A DNA stretch of 43,694 nt from a virus. The stretch spans positions 1 through 43,694 of the IMG/VR virus record IMGVR_UViG_3300030098_004195; one strand, 5' to 3'. Below, piece after piece: positions 16,122-23,569 of this stretch. Each line of letters begins with the position of its first letter. The first letter of the stretch is position 1. The notes beneath the pieces are model-generated. The model had not been told where the DNA came from. It was given only the letters and a program-made list of their open reading frames with translations, and did not search any database. The translations under genes and the position numbers were made by a program.

Positions 16122-16783
16122 TAAATACTCGTAGTAGTGGGCTGGTTAATAATCTTAATGATTATGTCTTTCATATTTTAGGTTGCGGAGCTATTGGTAG
16201 CTCTGCAGCCACTCAATTGGTAAGAGCTGGAGCTACTAAATTCTTATTGTATGATATGGATAAAGTAGCAACAGAAAACCTTGGAGTATCTCAATATATT
16301 GATGAAAATATAGGAATGAATAAGACAGATGCTCTAAAAGACCAGTTATCTGCTATTAATGAAGATATCGATGTTATGAAGTATTCAGAATACTTTAAAA
16401 TGTTTAGATATCAAGATAATAATGATATTGTTGTACTTGGATTTGACAGTATGAAATCAAGAAGAGAGGCTGTAGAAAATATATGCAGCAACAAGAAAAC
16501 AAAACCATTTATGTTAATAGATGGAAGAATGGGTGGAGAACATTATCAGCAATATGTTTTTACAGATGTCAGACTAAATAAATATCTAAAAACATGGTAT
16601 TCTGACGAAGAAGGAGACCCAGAACCATGCAACATCAAAGCAACAACATATTGCTCTAATATGGCCGGAAGCTTTATTGTAAATGCTATTAGAAAAGTAG
16701 TTACTAAAAGTCCTTATGAAAGTGAATTGACTTTTAACTTTCCTATGATGACATTGCAAAAAAATACTTGCTTTCCAGCATGA
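16115..16783 (+). CDS. ThiF/E1-like adenylating enzyme of the Ubl cassette
   Basis: A 222-aa Rossmann-type E1. The nucleotide-binding loop GCGAIGSS is at 23-30, the metal/ATP Asp pair in LYDMDKVATENLGVSQY at about 45-61 (the DxDxV..NL..Q motif of ThiF/E1), and the later region has DGRMGGE. Cys172 and Cys180 (EPCNIKATTYCSN) are candidate thioester cysteines. It has only the adenylation domain, without the extra domains of eukaryotic E1. It should activate the C-terminal Gly-Gly of the protein encoded at 13106. Translational coupling with JAB is likely from the overlapping start. Confidence 0.88.
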   Translation: MLINTRSSGLVNNLNDYVFHILGCGAIGSSAATQLVRAGATKFLLYDMDKVATENLGVSQYIDENIGMNKTDALKDQLSAINEDIDVMKYSEYFKMFRYQDNNDIVVLGFDSMKSRREAVENICSNKKTKPFMLIDGRMGGEHYQQYVFTDVRLNKYLKTWYSDEEGDPEPCNIKATTYCSNMAGSFIVNAIRKVVTKSPYESELTFNFPMMTLQKNTCFPA

Positions 16784-16794
16784 CAATTAGTAAA

Positions 16795-16839
16795 TTGATA
16801 GTCCCTCGGTATCACATACTGAGGGGTTATCGTTATCAA
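16795..16839 (+). promoter_or_regulatory. Hairpin leader before the first replication module
   Basis: A 10-bp helix CCCTCGGTAT/ATACTGAGGG (16803-16825, one G-U) sits inside TTGATA/TATCAA (16795-16800 and 16834-16839). It has no T-run, and lies between the E1 stop and the ATPase start, so a leader or processing role is more likely than termination. Confidence 0.5.
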
Positions 16840-16857
16840 AATAAGGAATAAATCAAT

Positions 16858-17532
16858 ATGACACTAAAAAAAGTAAAACGCAAAGCCGTTTCTACTAATC
16901 CGACCTCATTACTTCTATATGGAGCTCCAAAAGTAGGTAAAACTACTATGCTATCTCAGTTAGATGATTGTTTAATTATTGATACTGAAAAAGGAGCCAG
17001 AATGCTAGAAGGTTACATACAAGAAGTCAATAGTAGAGATGATTTAATTAACATGTTGCTAGAAATAAAAGAAAGCAAGGATGTTAGTTATAAATATGTA
17101 GCAATAGATACCATAGATAAAGTAGCTGAATGGGCAGAACAAAGAGTGTGTGAAGAAGAAAACGTTCGTTCTATAGCTGATTTAGCATTTGGTAAAGGCT
17201 ATGGGTTAGTAAGAGAAAAGGTAGCTAAAACAATATCTGCCTTTAAAGATGTTTGCGAGCATCTAATAATAATAGGACATAGAAAAGTAGCGTATGCAGT
17301 AACAGAAGGCAATCCAATAGTTATACCTGAGTCACTTGATTTGACAGGTAAGCTTAAGAATGTTATTATGGCTGGTTGTGATGCTATAGGTTATGTCTAT
17401 CGTAATGAAAAAGAAGATTTGATGGTATCTTTTAAGGCTAATGAATCAATAGAAGCTGGAAGTAGATGCCCTCATTTAAAGGGTAAAGAAGTTAAATTTG
17501 AATGGAAAAATATATACAAGGAGAAAAAGTAA
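16858..17532 (+). CDS. Sak4/RecA-like ATPase (conventional order)
   Basis: A 224-aa P-loop ATPase of the AAA_24/Sak4 type used in phage recombination and replication. Walker A YGAPKVGKTT at residues 21-30; IIDTEKGARML at 40-50; Walker B YVAIDTIDK with Asp84; sensor-like HLIIIGH at 135-141. Such proteins anneal or load on single-stranded DNA, and normally stand beside an SSB gene, as here. A permuted relative is encoded at 23570-24331, in which the same blocks appear in rotated order. It overlaps the next start (ATG at 17532). Confidence 0.82.
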   Translation: MTLKKVKRKAVSTNPTSLLLYGAPKVGKTTMLSQLDDCLIIDTEKGARMLEGYIQEVNSRDDLINMLLEIKESKDVSYKYVAIDTIDKVAEWAEQRVCEEENVRSIADLAFGKGYGLVREKVAKTISAFKDVCEHLIIIGHRKVAYAVTEGNPIVIPESLDLTGKLKNVIMAGCDAIGYVYRNEKEDLMVSFKANESIEAGSRCPHLKGKEVKFEWKNIYKEKK

Positions 17533-18122
17533 TGGCTATATTTAAACCAGAAGACAAAGGAAGTTCAACAGGGAGCTCTTATTTAGGAGTTGTTGAATGT
17601 GGCATAGTAGGATTTGAAGACAAATCTAGCTTATTTGATTGGTCAGATATATTTATTGAAGTAGAGTTATCTATTAAGAACAGTGAATATACTAATAGAA
17701 TGTCAATTATAGGCTCATTAGATAAAGATTCTATGGGTAAGATAACAGGAGGGTCTGTATTGAAAAAGATGTACAGATTCTTTGATATGATAGGATGTTC
17801 AGCAGGACTAACAATAGATGGTAAGTGGGAAGATGAGCACGGTAATGAAATTGATGATATTGGTACATATTTAAAAGAAAGATACTGCACAACAGGACAA
17901 GAATATGTTGCCTATCTTTATAAGAAGAAGCCAAAACCGGGAAAGAAAGTGTATACAGAAGTATATCCTAGGTTGTATCCTAATACAGCAGAAGGTAAAG
18001 CTGGCTGTCAAAAAGATACTGAATGGTTAAAATCTCAAGGACACCTTAAAGAAGCTACATCAGCTGATATGATTCCTGCTTCAAATGCTACATTAGCAGA
18101 TAGTGCATTAAGTAATCTATGA
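17532..18122 (+). CDS. Probable ssDNA-binding protein (first copy)
   Basis: A 196-aa protein. I use the ATG at 17532, which has an AAGGAG site; a non-ATG start 30 nt earlier would overlap more of the previous gene. It lies between the Sak4-like ATPase and the primase-helicase, the usual place of the phage single-strand-binding protein. The N-terminal 120 residues are strand-rich, like an OB fold, and the tail is Ser/Ala-rich. It differs strongly from the second copy at 24331, so the role is inferred from position. Confidence 0.55.
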   Translation: MAIFKPEDKGSSTGSSYLGVVECGIVGFEDKSSLFDWSDIFIEVELSIKNSEYTNRMSIIGSLDKDSMGKITGGSVLKKMYRFFDMIGCSAGLTIDGKWEDEHGNEIDDIGTYLKERYCTTGQEYVAYLYKKKPKPGKKVYTEVYPRLYPNTAEGKAGCQKDTEWLKSQGHLKEATSADMIPASNATLADSALSNL

Positions 18123-19885
18123 AATATGTAGAGATAGCAGTTCAATCTCCTAGAAGTAGGGGTATATTGATACTAAAGTCTGATTTATATAAATATATAA
18201 AGAAAGATGGAGAGGCTTTGTATCGTTCTGTTTATCTTTACGATGATGATGCTAAGCAATATGCTGATATGAAGGGCAGTTTAAAAGGCTATCATGGAGA
18301 GCGTGGAATAGATAATGTTTTAATTGATATTGACAGAAAAGATAATTCCAATGAATACACATTAAAGAAGTTGAGGGAAACTTTAACTCATTTAAGAGTA
18401 TTAGAAGTACTAGATGAAAGCATTCAATGTTATTTCAGCGGTACTGGATATCACATCGTGATAACAAATAAAGTGTTTAATTTCCAACCTTCTGATAGCC
18501 TGCCCTATCAGGTAAAACAAACTATGTCAAAGCTTTTTGATGGCATTGATACTAGTATCTATATGAGAAGTGGGATATATAGAGTCGCACATACTAGAAA
18601 TCAAAAAACAGGACTGTATAAAATACCTATAACTATGAATGAAGCACATAACTGTACATACGAAGAAATACATAAACTAGCATCTGACTCTAGGGTAGAG
18701 TATCCATATGATTTATTAGATGGAGATAATGAGCTAGAAGGGTATAAATGCGTAGATAAGCCAAAAGTACAAGAATTTGGCAAGATTACTGAACCTACGA
18801 AGATAGTACCGTGCGTACAAACAATGCTTAAGAATGGGCCCTCTGAGGGCTCTAGGCACAATACAGCACTTAGAATAGCTTCTCACTTCAAAAGGCATGG
18901 CATACCAAGTGAATATGCAAAAGTATCATTATTGCATTGGAATAACAATACTTTAAACGAACAAAGTATAATAGAAAAGACAGAATCCGTATACAATGGA
19001 AACTATAACTACGGATGTCAAGATGTGTTAATGAAAAAGTATTGTCAGACCAAATGCGTATTCTTTAAGAATAAAGATTATCATATACATGTAAAAGACT
19101 CAGATGAGCTACAAAAGGAATTTGAAGATAGATTAGCAACTAACTTTGAAGGTCGAACTATTCCTTTGGCTAAAATGTTTGGGTTAAATGAATATGATAC
19201 TCAGATATATCCCGGTGAGTTAGTCACCATATTTGGACCAACAGGTTCTAATAAAACTACACTAGCACAAAATCTTGCTCTTGGAGTAGATTTTAAAAAC
19301 GATTGTATCAACCCTAAATGGCAGATACCTACATTATTTCTGTCTCTTGAATTATCAGCATGGTATATGCATAGGAGGCATTTGCAAATAGTATCTGGAT
19401 ATAGTAAAGAAGAAGTAAATGAAAACTATAAAGAACTATATAAAGAGCATGCAGATGAATTAAGACATCTGTCAATACAAACTATAACACCAACAATGAA
19501 ATCTATACAAGATAAAATAAAACAATTAAACCCATATGCAGTTATAGTTGATTATATAGATTTGGTTGATACACCACCACATATAAAAGGAGAGTATGAG
19601 CAGATAAAATACATCTCTCATAGTTTATCTAATTTAGCTGTTAATTTAGATGTAATAATAATTCAAGTATCTCAAGTAAGTAGAGAATACAGCAGAAATG
19701 AAGTACTAGATTTGTATGCAGGAAAAGGCTCAGGAGCCATAGAAAACGCTTCGCGTAAAGTGATAGGTTTGAATGGCCAAGCAAATACTAATGTAAAGCA
19801 TATACACATGTACAAGAATACTGATGGAGAATTGTTTGATGTTGAGGTTGAATGGCGTGAAAGTTTTAGACTGAGGAGGGTTTAA
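18119..19885 (+). CDS. Primase-helicase (AEP primase plus RecA-fold helicase), copy 1
   Basis: A 588-aa replication protein. Primase part: NVLIDID with D70/D72, SGTGYH at 107-112, and IYRVAHTRNQKTG at 153-165, the DxD, SxH and R motifs of archaeo-eukaryotic-type primases. Then a Cys cluster (C300, C309, C313). Helicase part: P-loop FGPTGSNKTT at 372-381, in which the usual Gly before Lys is Asn; Walker B YAVIVDYIDL. It is likely to unwind and prime the phage DNA. Its start overlaps the SSB stop as ATGA. A diverged copy is encoded at 24964. Confidence 0.85.
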   Translation: MKYVEIAVQSPRSRGILILKSDLYKYIKKDGEALYRSVYLYDDDAKQYADMKGSLKGYHGERGIDNVLIDIDRKDNSNEYTLKKLRETLTHLRVLEVLDESIQCYFSGTGYHIVITNKVFNFQPSDSLPYQVKQTMSKLFDGIDTSIYMRSGIYRVAHTRNQKTGLYKIPITMNEAHNCTYEEIHKLASDSRVEYPYDLLDGDNELEGYKCVDKPKVQEFGKITEPTKIVPCVQTMLKNGPSEGSRHNTALRIASHFKRHGIPSEYAKVSLLHWNNNTLNEQSIIEKTESVYNGNYNYGCQDVLMKKYCQTKCVFFKNKDYHIHVKDSDELQKEFEDRLATNFEGRTIPLAKMFGLNEYDTQIYPGELVTIFGPTGSNKTTLAQNLALGVDFKNDCINPKWQIPTLFLSLELSAWYMHRRHLQIVSGYSKEEVNENYKELYKEHADELRHLSIQTITPTMKSIQDKIKQLNPYAVIVDYIDLVDTPPHIKGEYEQIKYISHSLSNLAVNLDVIIIQVSQVSREYSRNEVLDLYAGKGSGAIENASRKVIGLNGQANTNVKHIHMYKNTDGELFDVEVEWRESFRLRRV

Positions 19886-20085
19886 TGGGATACATATTAA
19901 CAATAATTATTGAAGATGAATTATTCTTACTAGAGTTTTTTAAAATATTTAGAATAGGAATGGCATGGCAGAACAATGAAGTGGGTTCTGCTTCATCTTT
20001 AATATTAGGGTTTTTAAAGGCAGAAACAAATATTACATTTGCTTGGAGAAGAAGTTTAAAGTGGACTGATATAGGTGATGCCTAA
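19885..20085 (+). CDS. Small hypothetical protein (66 aa)
   Basis: Starts ATGGGATAC right after GAGGAGG at the end of the helicase gene, and overlaps that stop by 1 nt. N-terminal half is hydrophobic (GYILTIIIEDELFLLEFF). The next gene starts inside its last codons. No family recognised. Confidence 0.5.
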   Translation: MGYILTIIIEDELFLLEFFKIFRIGMAWQNNEVGSASSLILGFLKAETNITFAWRRSLKWTDIGDA

Positions 20086-20560
20086 AATGAAAAAGCAAAA
20101 GAAATTAACTAAAAAAATGAGATATTGGGAGGAGTTATTCCTCCCAAAGCTCAAAAAACATCACGGCAATCGTTCTAAAGGAGTATTTCATAGATTAATG
20201 AAAAAATCTTCTACTCTTAGAACGTCATTAAAAAGAAGGAGTAGAGAATATGAAGTATTATTTAATATTACTCTTAAAGAGATTAGGAAACTTATACTTG
20301 ATTCCTATGGAAAAAGATGTAAGTATTGTAGAGATATACTTAAAGTTAATAATATGGTTTGTGACCATAACATTCCTATTTCGCATGGCGGAGAAAGTAC
20401 TTTAGAAAATCTACAAATGATATGTGCCAGATGCAATACAAGAAAAGGTCCTTTAACTGATAAAGTCTTTAGAAAATTACTAGCATGGCTTAAAAGACAG
20501 AATCAGAATACAAGAGACTATATATTAAGAAAGATGTCAAGAAGCGATGTATTTAAATAG
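20078..20560 (+). CDS. HNH endonuclease
   Basis: A 160-aa basic protein. The core is a typical HNH: CKYCRDILK, then VCDHNIPISHGGESTLENLQM and CARCNTRKG, with two CxxC pairs for zinc and His-Asn residues in DHN...LENLQ. It may act as a homing or structural nuclease; free-standing HNH genes are common in phage replication blocks. The start at 20078 overlaps the upstream stop; a GTG three bases earlier is less likely. Confidence 0.8.
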   Translation: MPKMKKQKKLTKKMRYWEELFLPKLKKHHGNRSKGVFHRLMKKSSTLRTSLKRRSREYEVLFNITLKEIRKLILDSYGKRCKYCRDILKVNNMVCDHNIPISHGGESTLENLQMICARCNTRKGPLTDKVFRKLLAWLKRQNQNTRDYILRKMSRSDVFK

Positions 20561-20568
20561 GAGGAATT

Positions 20569-20733
20569 ATGATAAGTAAGATATATAAATCTAAACATAA
20601 GTCATTATTTGAGGCTGGAAAAGGTAAAGGAAGGAAAAGACCTAATAGACAAAAAGCTTATAAAGAGGCTGTATACATGTCTAGATTAAGTCCCTCTATT
20701 AAAAGAGTCGTAAAGTATAAAAAAACTAAATGA
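20569..20733 (+). CDS. Small basic protein (54 aa)
   Basis: ATG at 20569 behind a GGAGG site. The 54-aa product is Lys/Arg-rich (about 40 percent), for example GKGKGRKRPNRQK. It ends inside the first bases of the RNA candidate at 20730. Nucleic-acid binding is likely; the function is unknown. Confidence 0.5.
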   Translation: MISKIYKSKHKSLFEAGKGKGRKRPNRQKAYKEAVYMSRLSPSIKRVVKYKKTK

Positions 20734-20824
20734 GCAGTAGAGAACTGTTAGCGTGAGCGCAGCCGGGGCTTTTGTTGGGCACATCCTTTCGGCCCGTTTG
20801 TTTGCCCTGATTGATACTGCTCAT
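20730..20824 (+). ncRNA. Structured RNA candidate with perfect 10-bp closing stem
   Basis: ATGAGCAGTA (20730-20739) pairs perfectly with TACTGCTCAT (20815-20824). Inside are GGGC/GCCC helices separated by similar T/G-rich loops (CTTTTGTT and GTTTGTTT) and a GC-rich arm. It is markedly GC-richer than its surroundings. It starts at the stop codon of the preceding gene. No known class recognised. Confidence 0.6.
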
Positions 20825-20861
20825 AATTTAGGTAATGTCTATTGATGTTGCCTCGTCGAAA

Positions 20862-20908
20862 AGAGAATGGGGGCGGGCTAATGTAGCTTATAACAGCCCC
20901 CAGACTCT
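20862..20908 (+). promoter_or_regulatory. Hairpin just upstream of the alpha-CTD gene
   Basis: AGAG and TGGGGGC (20862-20874) pair with GCCCCCA and CTCT (20896-20908). The 3' arm ends 2 nt before the ribosome-site purines of the next gene. This spacing suits control of translation. Confidence 0.5.
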
Positions 20909-20922
20909 GAAAGGAGAAAACA

Positions 20923-21483
20923 ATGGAATTATATAAAATATATACAAAAAACAATAAATTAAAATTAGTATATCCTAAAAGTCTGGCAATGCAAATTATG
21001 TCTGAGATGAAAGTAGGTGAAAAGTTTTACTTTGATGTAACAGAAGAGAGAGCTAGACAATGGTGTAAAATATATCAACGTAAACAATGGCATCATTATC
21101 GTGATATACCTAATTATATTTTAAATGGTGAAAATTATCCTAAAGTTAATCCTAATGAAGTTAAAAGAAGGCTTCATGTAGTATTTAAAGTAAAAAGAGA
21201 AGGTGCTTTAAGATGTATACAAAAAGTAAAATCTGATTGGGTGTATACTGATAAAAAGTTTGCTTCTCAATATAAAGGCAGAGAATTAATTACTCCAATA
21301 TCAGAAGCTGAATTTAGTGTTAGAACACATAATTGTCTTTTAAATGCTGGATTTAAATATCTTGAAGAGATTATGGATATTCCTGATACTAGATTATTAA
21401 AGTATAAAAATATGGGACGTAAATCTGTAAAGGAAATAAGAGAAAAATTAAATGAATACAGGCAAATTAAGGAGACTAAATAA
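20923..21483 (+). CDS. Protein with RNA polymerase alpha C-terminal domain
   Basis: A 186-aa protein. Residues 127-180 match bacterial alpha-CTD closely: SVRTHNCLLNAGFKYLEEI, then LLKYKNMGRKSVKEIREKL. The DNA-contact residues of E. coli alpha-CTD have equivalents: R134 (E. coli R265), N137, C138, N163, G165, K167, S168. The N-terminal 120 residues (charged, with WCKIYQRKQWHHY) are unassigned and lack the alpha-NTD dimerisation domain. It probably binds AT-rich UP-like promoter DNA or the host transcription machinery. The start has AAAGGAG and lies behind the structured leader. Confidence 0.85.
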   Translation: MELYKIYTKNNKLKLVYPKSLAMQIMSEMKVGEKFYFDVTEERARQWCKIYQRKQWHHYRDIPNYILNGENYPKVNPNEVKRRLHVVFKVKREGALRCIQKVKSDWVYTDKKFASQYKGRELITPISEAEFSVRTHNCLLNAGFKYLEEIMDIPDTRLLKYKNMGRKSVKEIREKLNEYRQIKETK

Positions 21484-21827
21484 TGAGTAATAATAAAACT
21501 TGGTATACAGGGATAGCAGACAGTGAAGGTATCGAGTCTTTTACTCCTCTTGAAGAATTAAGCTCTCAAGATAGAGCTATAATGAGTATAAGAGCCGCTG
21601 CTAATCCACAGAGATTTGCTGTAGTGTATAAAGCAGAGCTAGATGATGAAACTGCTACTAATGTAAAGAGATGGTTGGTTGAAGGTAATTGGATTAATGG
21701 ATTAAAAGCATTAGGTAATGGTATTCAAAATAATAATCTAGAATCAAAAGCTACTAATAGGAAATATTGGAATCTACTAACTAAACATTTTAATACTTTA
21801 AATAAAATAACAAAGGAGCAAGAATAA
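21483..21827 (+). CDS. Hypothetical protein (114 aa)
   Basis: Starts in a TAATG overlap with the alpha-CTD gene, so the two are probably co-translated. Mostly helical 114 aa with aromatic residues (TWYTGI, NRKYWNLL). No family recognised. Confidence 0.6.
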   Translation: MSNNKTWYTGIADSEGIESFTPLEELSSQDRAIMSIRAAANPQRFAVVYKAELDDETATNVKRWLVEGNWINGLKALGNGIQNNNLESKATNRKYWNLLTKHFNTLNKITKEQE

Positions 21828-21828
21828 A

Positions 21829-22362
21829 ATGAGCAAAATAAGTGTACAACAAAGAAAGTATTTCGTTGAGAGAATACAAAACTCTATCAATGAAAAGATT
21901 GAGATGTTAAAACAATCTAATGCAGCAGAAGTGCAGAATATATCTGAAGCAGCATATAATAAATACCTTAAACATCTTAAAGTTTATAAGGACTTAAAGG
22001 AATTTGAAAAGCTTGATGTAAAACATAAAAAGCTTCAAGCTAAGTTAGTTCAAGTATATGAAGCAGTTAAAAGGAGTCAAGTTGGTAAAAGAAATAGAAA
22101 TGATTATAGCTATGACCATAATTATCCTCATCTATATAATAATTCAGATGCTGTGTCAATCAATGAAGGATACAGATACCTTTGTAATAAAACAGCTGCT
22201 AAGAATGAAGATGAAACAGAAGCAGGTAAGCTTATTAAAAAGCTTGAAGCTAAGAAAAGAGCTGCAATTGATGAATTACATGGTGTAAATGAACTTGAAG
22301 GACTTAAATCTACTGTAAATAATATTCTTAAAGGAGCTGATGTTCCTTTGTTAGGAGAATAA
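21829..22362 (+). CDS. Helical hypothetical protein (177 aa)
   Basis: A charged, mainly coiled-coil protein. It has Lys/Glu/Ala heptad-like repeats (residues 15-80 and 125-150) around a Tyr/Asn/His-rich insert (RNDYSYDHNYPHLYNN). Good AAGGAG site 5 nt after the preceding gene. No family recognised; a structural or oligomeric early protein is possible. Confidence 0.6.
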   Translation: MSKISVQQRKYFVERIQNSINEKIEMLKQSNAAEVQNISEAAYNKYLKHLKVYKDLKEFEKLDVKHKKLQAKLVQVYEAVKRSQVGKRNRNDYSYDHNYPHLYNNSDAVSINEGYRYLCNKTAAKNEDETEAGKLIKKLEAKKRAAIDELHGVNELEGLKSTVNNILKGADVPLLGE

Positions 22363-22363
22363 G

Positions 22364-22492
22364 ATGGACACAGTATATGAAGTATTGTTTGTTATAAATG
22401 ACCTTCTTGATATAATAATAAAGTGTGTGGCCTTAATGGCCATGCACTGTTATATCATATTCACTAAAATAAAGGGAGATGATTACAGATGA
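22364..22492 (+). CDS. Membrane micropeptide (42 aa)
   Basis: ATG at 22364 after GGAGAATAAG, 42 aa with a long hydrophobic helix (FVINDLLDIIIKCVALMAM). The stop overlaps the next start as ATGA, which supports translation. Confidence 0.5.
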   Translation: MDTVYEVLFVINDLLDIIIKCVALMAMHCYIIFTKIKGDDYR

Positions 22493-22746
22493 AAAAAGAT
22501 TATACTAAAATGTGGAATAAAACAGCTAATGATTTATTGCTAGGCAAGAAAATTATCAAAGTAGAGTATATGGGAAATGAAGAAGCTAAAAATGCTATGT
22601 GGGATAATAGGCCTGTAAGAATAATACTTGATGATGGTACTAATATACTGCCTATGGCTGACGATGAAGGAAATAATGGTGGTGCCTTATGGCTAGGCAA
22701 TAGAGACTTAGATACTTGTTTGCCTGTGTTGAGAGGAGATGATTAA
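22489..22746 (+). CDS. Conserved-type small phage protein (85 aa)
   Basis: An 85-aa protein with IILDDGTNILPMADDEGNNG followed by GALW and a final LPVLRG. I recall similar small DDG...DDEGN-GAL proteins in many phages and bacteria, of unknown function. Starts in ATGA overlap, ends in TAATG overlap with the next gene. Confidence 0.6.
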   Translation: MKKDYTKMWNKTANDLLLGKKIIKVEYMGNEEAKNAMWDNRPVRIILDDGTNILPMADDEGNNGGALWLGNRDLDTCLPVLRGDD

Positions 22747-22913
22747 TGATTACTGAAAATGAAATTAAGAATCAACTAGCTATTGCACAAACAAAAAAAG
22801 AAAACGAAGATTGGTATGATGAGCTTGATAAATGGGCATTATTTGGATATATTCATGCACTATTATATGTACTTGGAAAGCTAACTCCTAAGTTTAAAAA
22901 GGAGGATATATAA
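22746..22913 (+). CDS. Small hypothetical protein (55 aa)
   Basis: ATG at 22746 overlaps the preceding stop; the stop overlaps the next ATG at 22913 by 1 nt. 55 aa: an acidic helical start (KKENEDWYDELDK) and an amphipathic second half (ALFGYIHALLYVLGK). No family recognised. Confidence 0.5.
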   Translation: MITENEIKNQLAIAQTKKENEDWYDELDKWALFGYIHALLYVLGKLTPKFKKEDI

Positions 22914-23158
22914 TGGTATGTATAGAATGTAATTATAAAGTTTGCATCTGTAAACCTATCTCTAGTAAATATTATCAATGGTGGAAGGAGGAAAAAGAAA
23001 GAATGAATGAAGAATATGATAATTGGAAAGAAGTTCCTGAAGAAGAGTTGTGGGAAGATGGTGAGTTAAGTAAAGATGAAGTTATAGATAAAATTCACTA
23101 TCATGTCTTAGAACAAGGAGACTGGATACTTCTAAGAAGGAGGGATAAAGGTGAGTAG
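22913..23158 (+). CDS. Cys-motif protein (81 aa)
   Basis: Starts MVCIECNYKVCICKP, the same C-x2-C-x5-C-x-C-KP motif as the C-terminus of the membrane protein at 11695-12015. The rest is acidic and Trp-rich (YYQWWKEEKE). Probably a metal-binding module; role unknown. Strong AAGGAGG site. Confidence 0.6.
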   Translation: MVCIECNYKVCICKPISSKYYQWWKEEKERMNEEYDNWKEVPEEELWEDGELSKDEVIDKIHYHVLEQGDWILLRRRDKGE

Positions 23159-23306
23159 AATAAAAGATGCTTTATGGGATTGGCTTGAAGAATGTGGTTA
23201 TGAACTAGGATATGATTGGGATAACTATCCTGATATAAGTCAATTAAAAGATATTAAACTAAATCAAATAACAGCAAAGGAGTATTATGGACAAGAAAAT
23301 AAGTAA
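23151..23306 (+). CDS. Small acidic protein with GTG start (51 aa)
   Basis: The GTG at 23151 lies after AAGGAGG and overlaps the preceding stop by 8 nt; the frame ends inside the next gene. The 51-aa product is acidic and aromatic (ALWDWLEECGYELGYDWDNY). No ATG is available at a good distance, so GTG is the best start. Function unknown. Confidence 0.45.
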   Translation: MSRIKDALWDWLEECGYELGYDWDNYPDISQLKDIKLNQITAKEYYGQENK

Positions 23307-23493
23307 ACAAGAAAGAGTTTTAGCACATTTACAAACACATGGCAGCATAACACCACTTGAAGCTTTAGAGAAATATGGAAGCTTTAGATTAGGAGCTTTA
23401 ATATTTAATCTTCGCAAAGAAGGTCATGATATTGAGACTAATATTGTGCCTAAGAAAGGCTATGCTAAATACACATATAATGTGAGTAAGTAA
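23287..23493 (+). CDS. Winged helix-turn-helix protein (68 aa)
   Basis: A 68-aa protein of the small phage winged-HTH type: RVLAHLQTHGSITPLEALEK, then FRLGALIFNLRKEGHDI and a final strand. This matches the HTH_39-like pattern. Likely a DNA-binding regulator of the early/middle region. It starts 20 nt inside the preceding gene. Confidence 0.75.
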   Translation: MDKKISKQERVLAHLQTHGSITPLEALEKYGSFRLGALIFNLRKEGHDIETNIVPKKGYAKYTYNVSK

Positions 23494-23569
23494 TATTTCT
23501 TTTATTATTATATAAGTTATCGTATATTAACAAACTTCAAAAAATAAATAAAAAAGGAAATAATAACGT

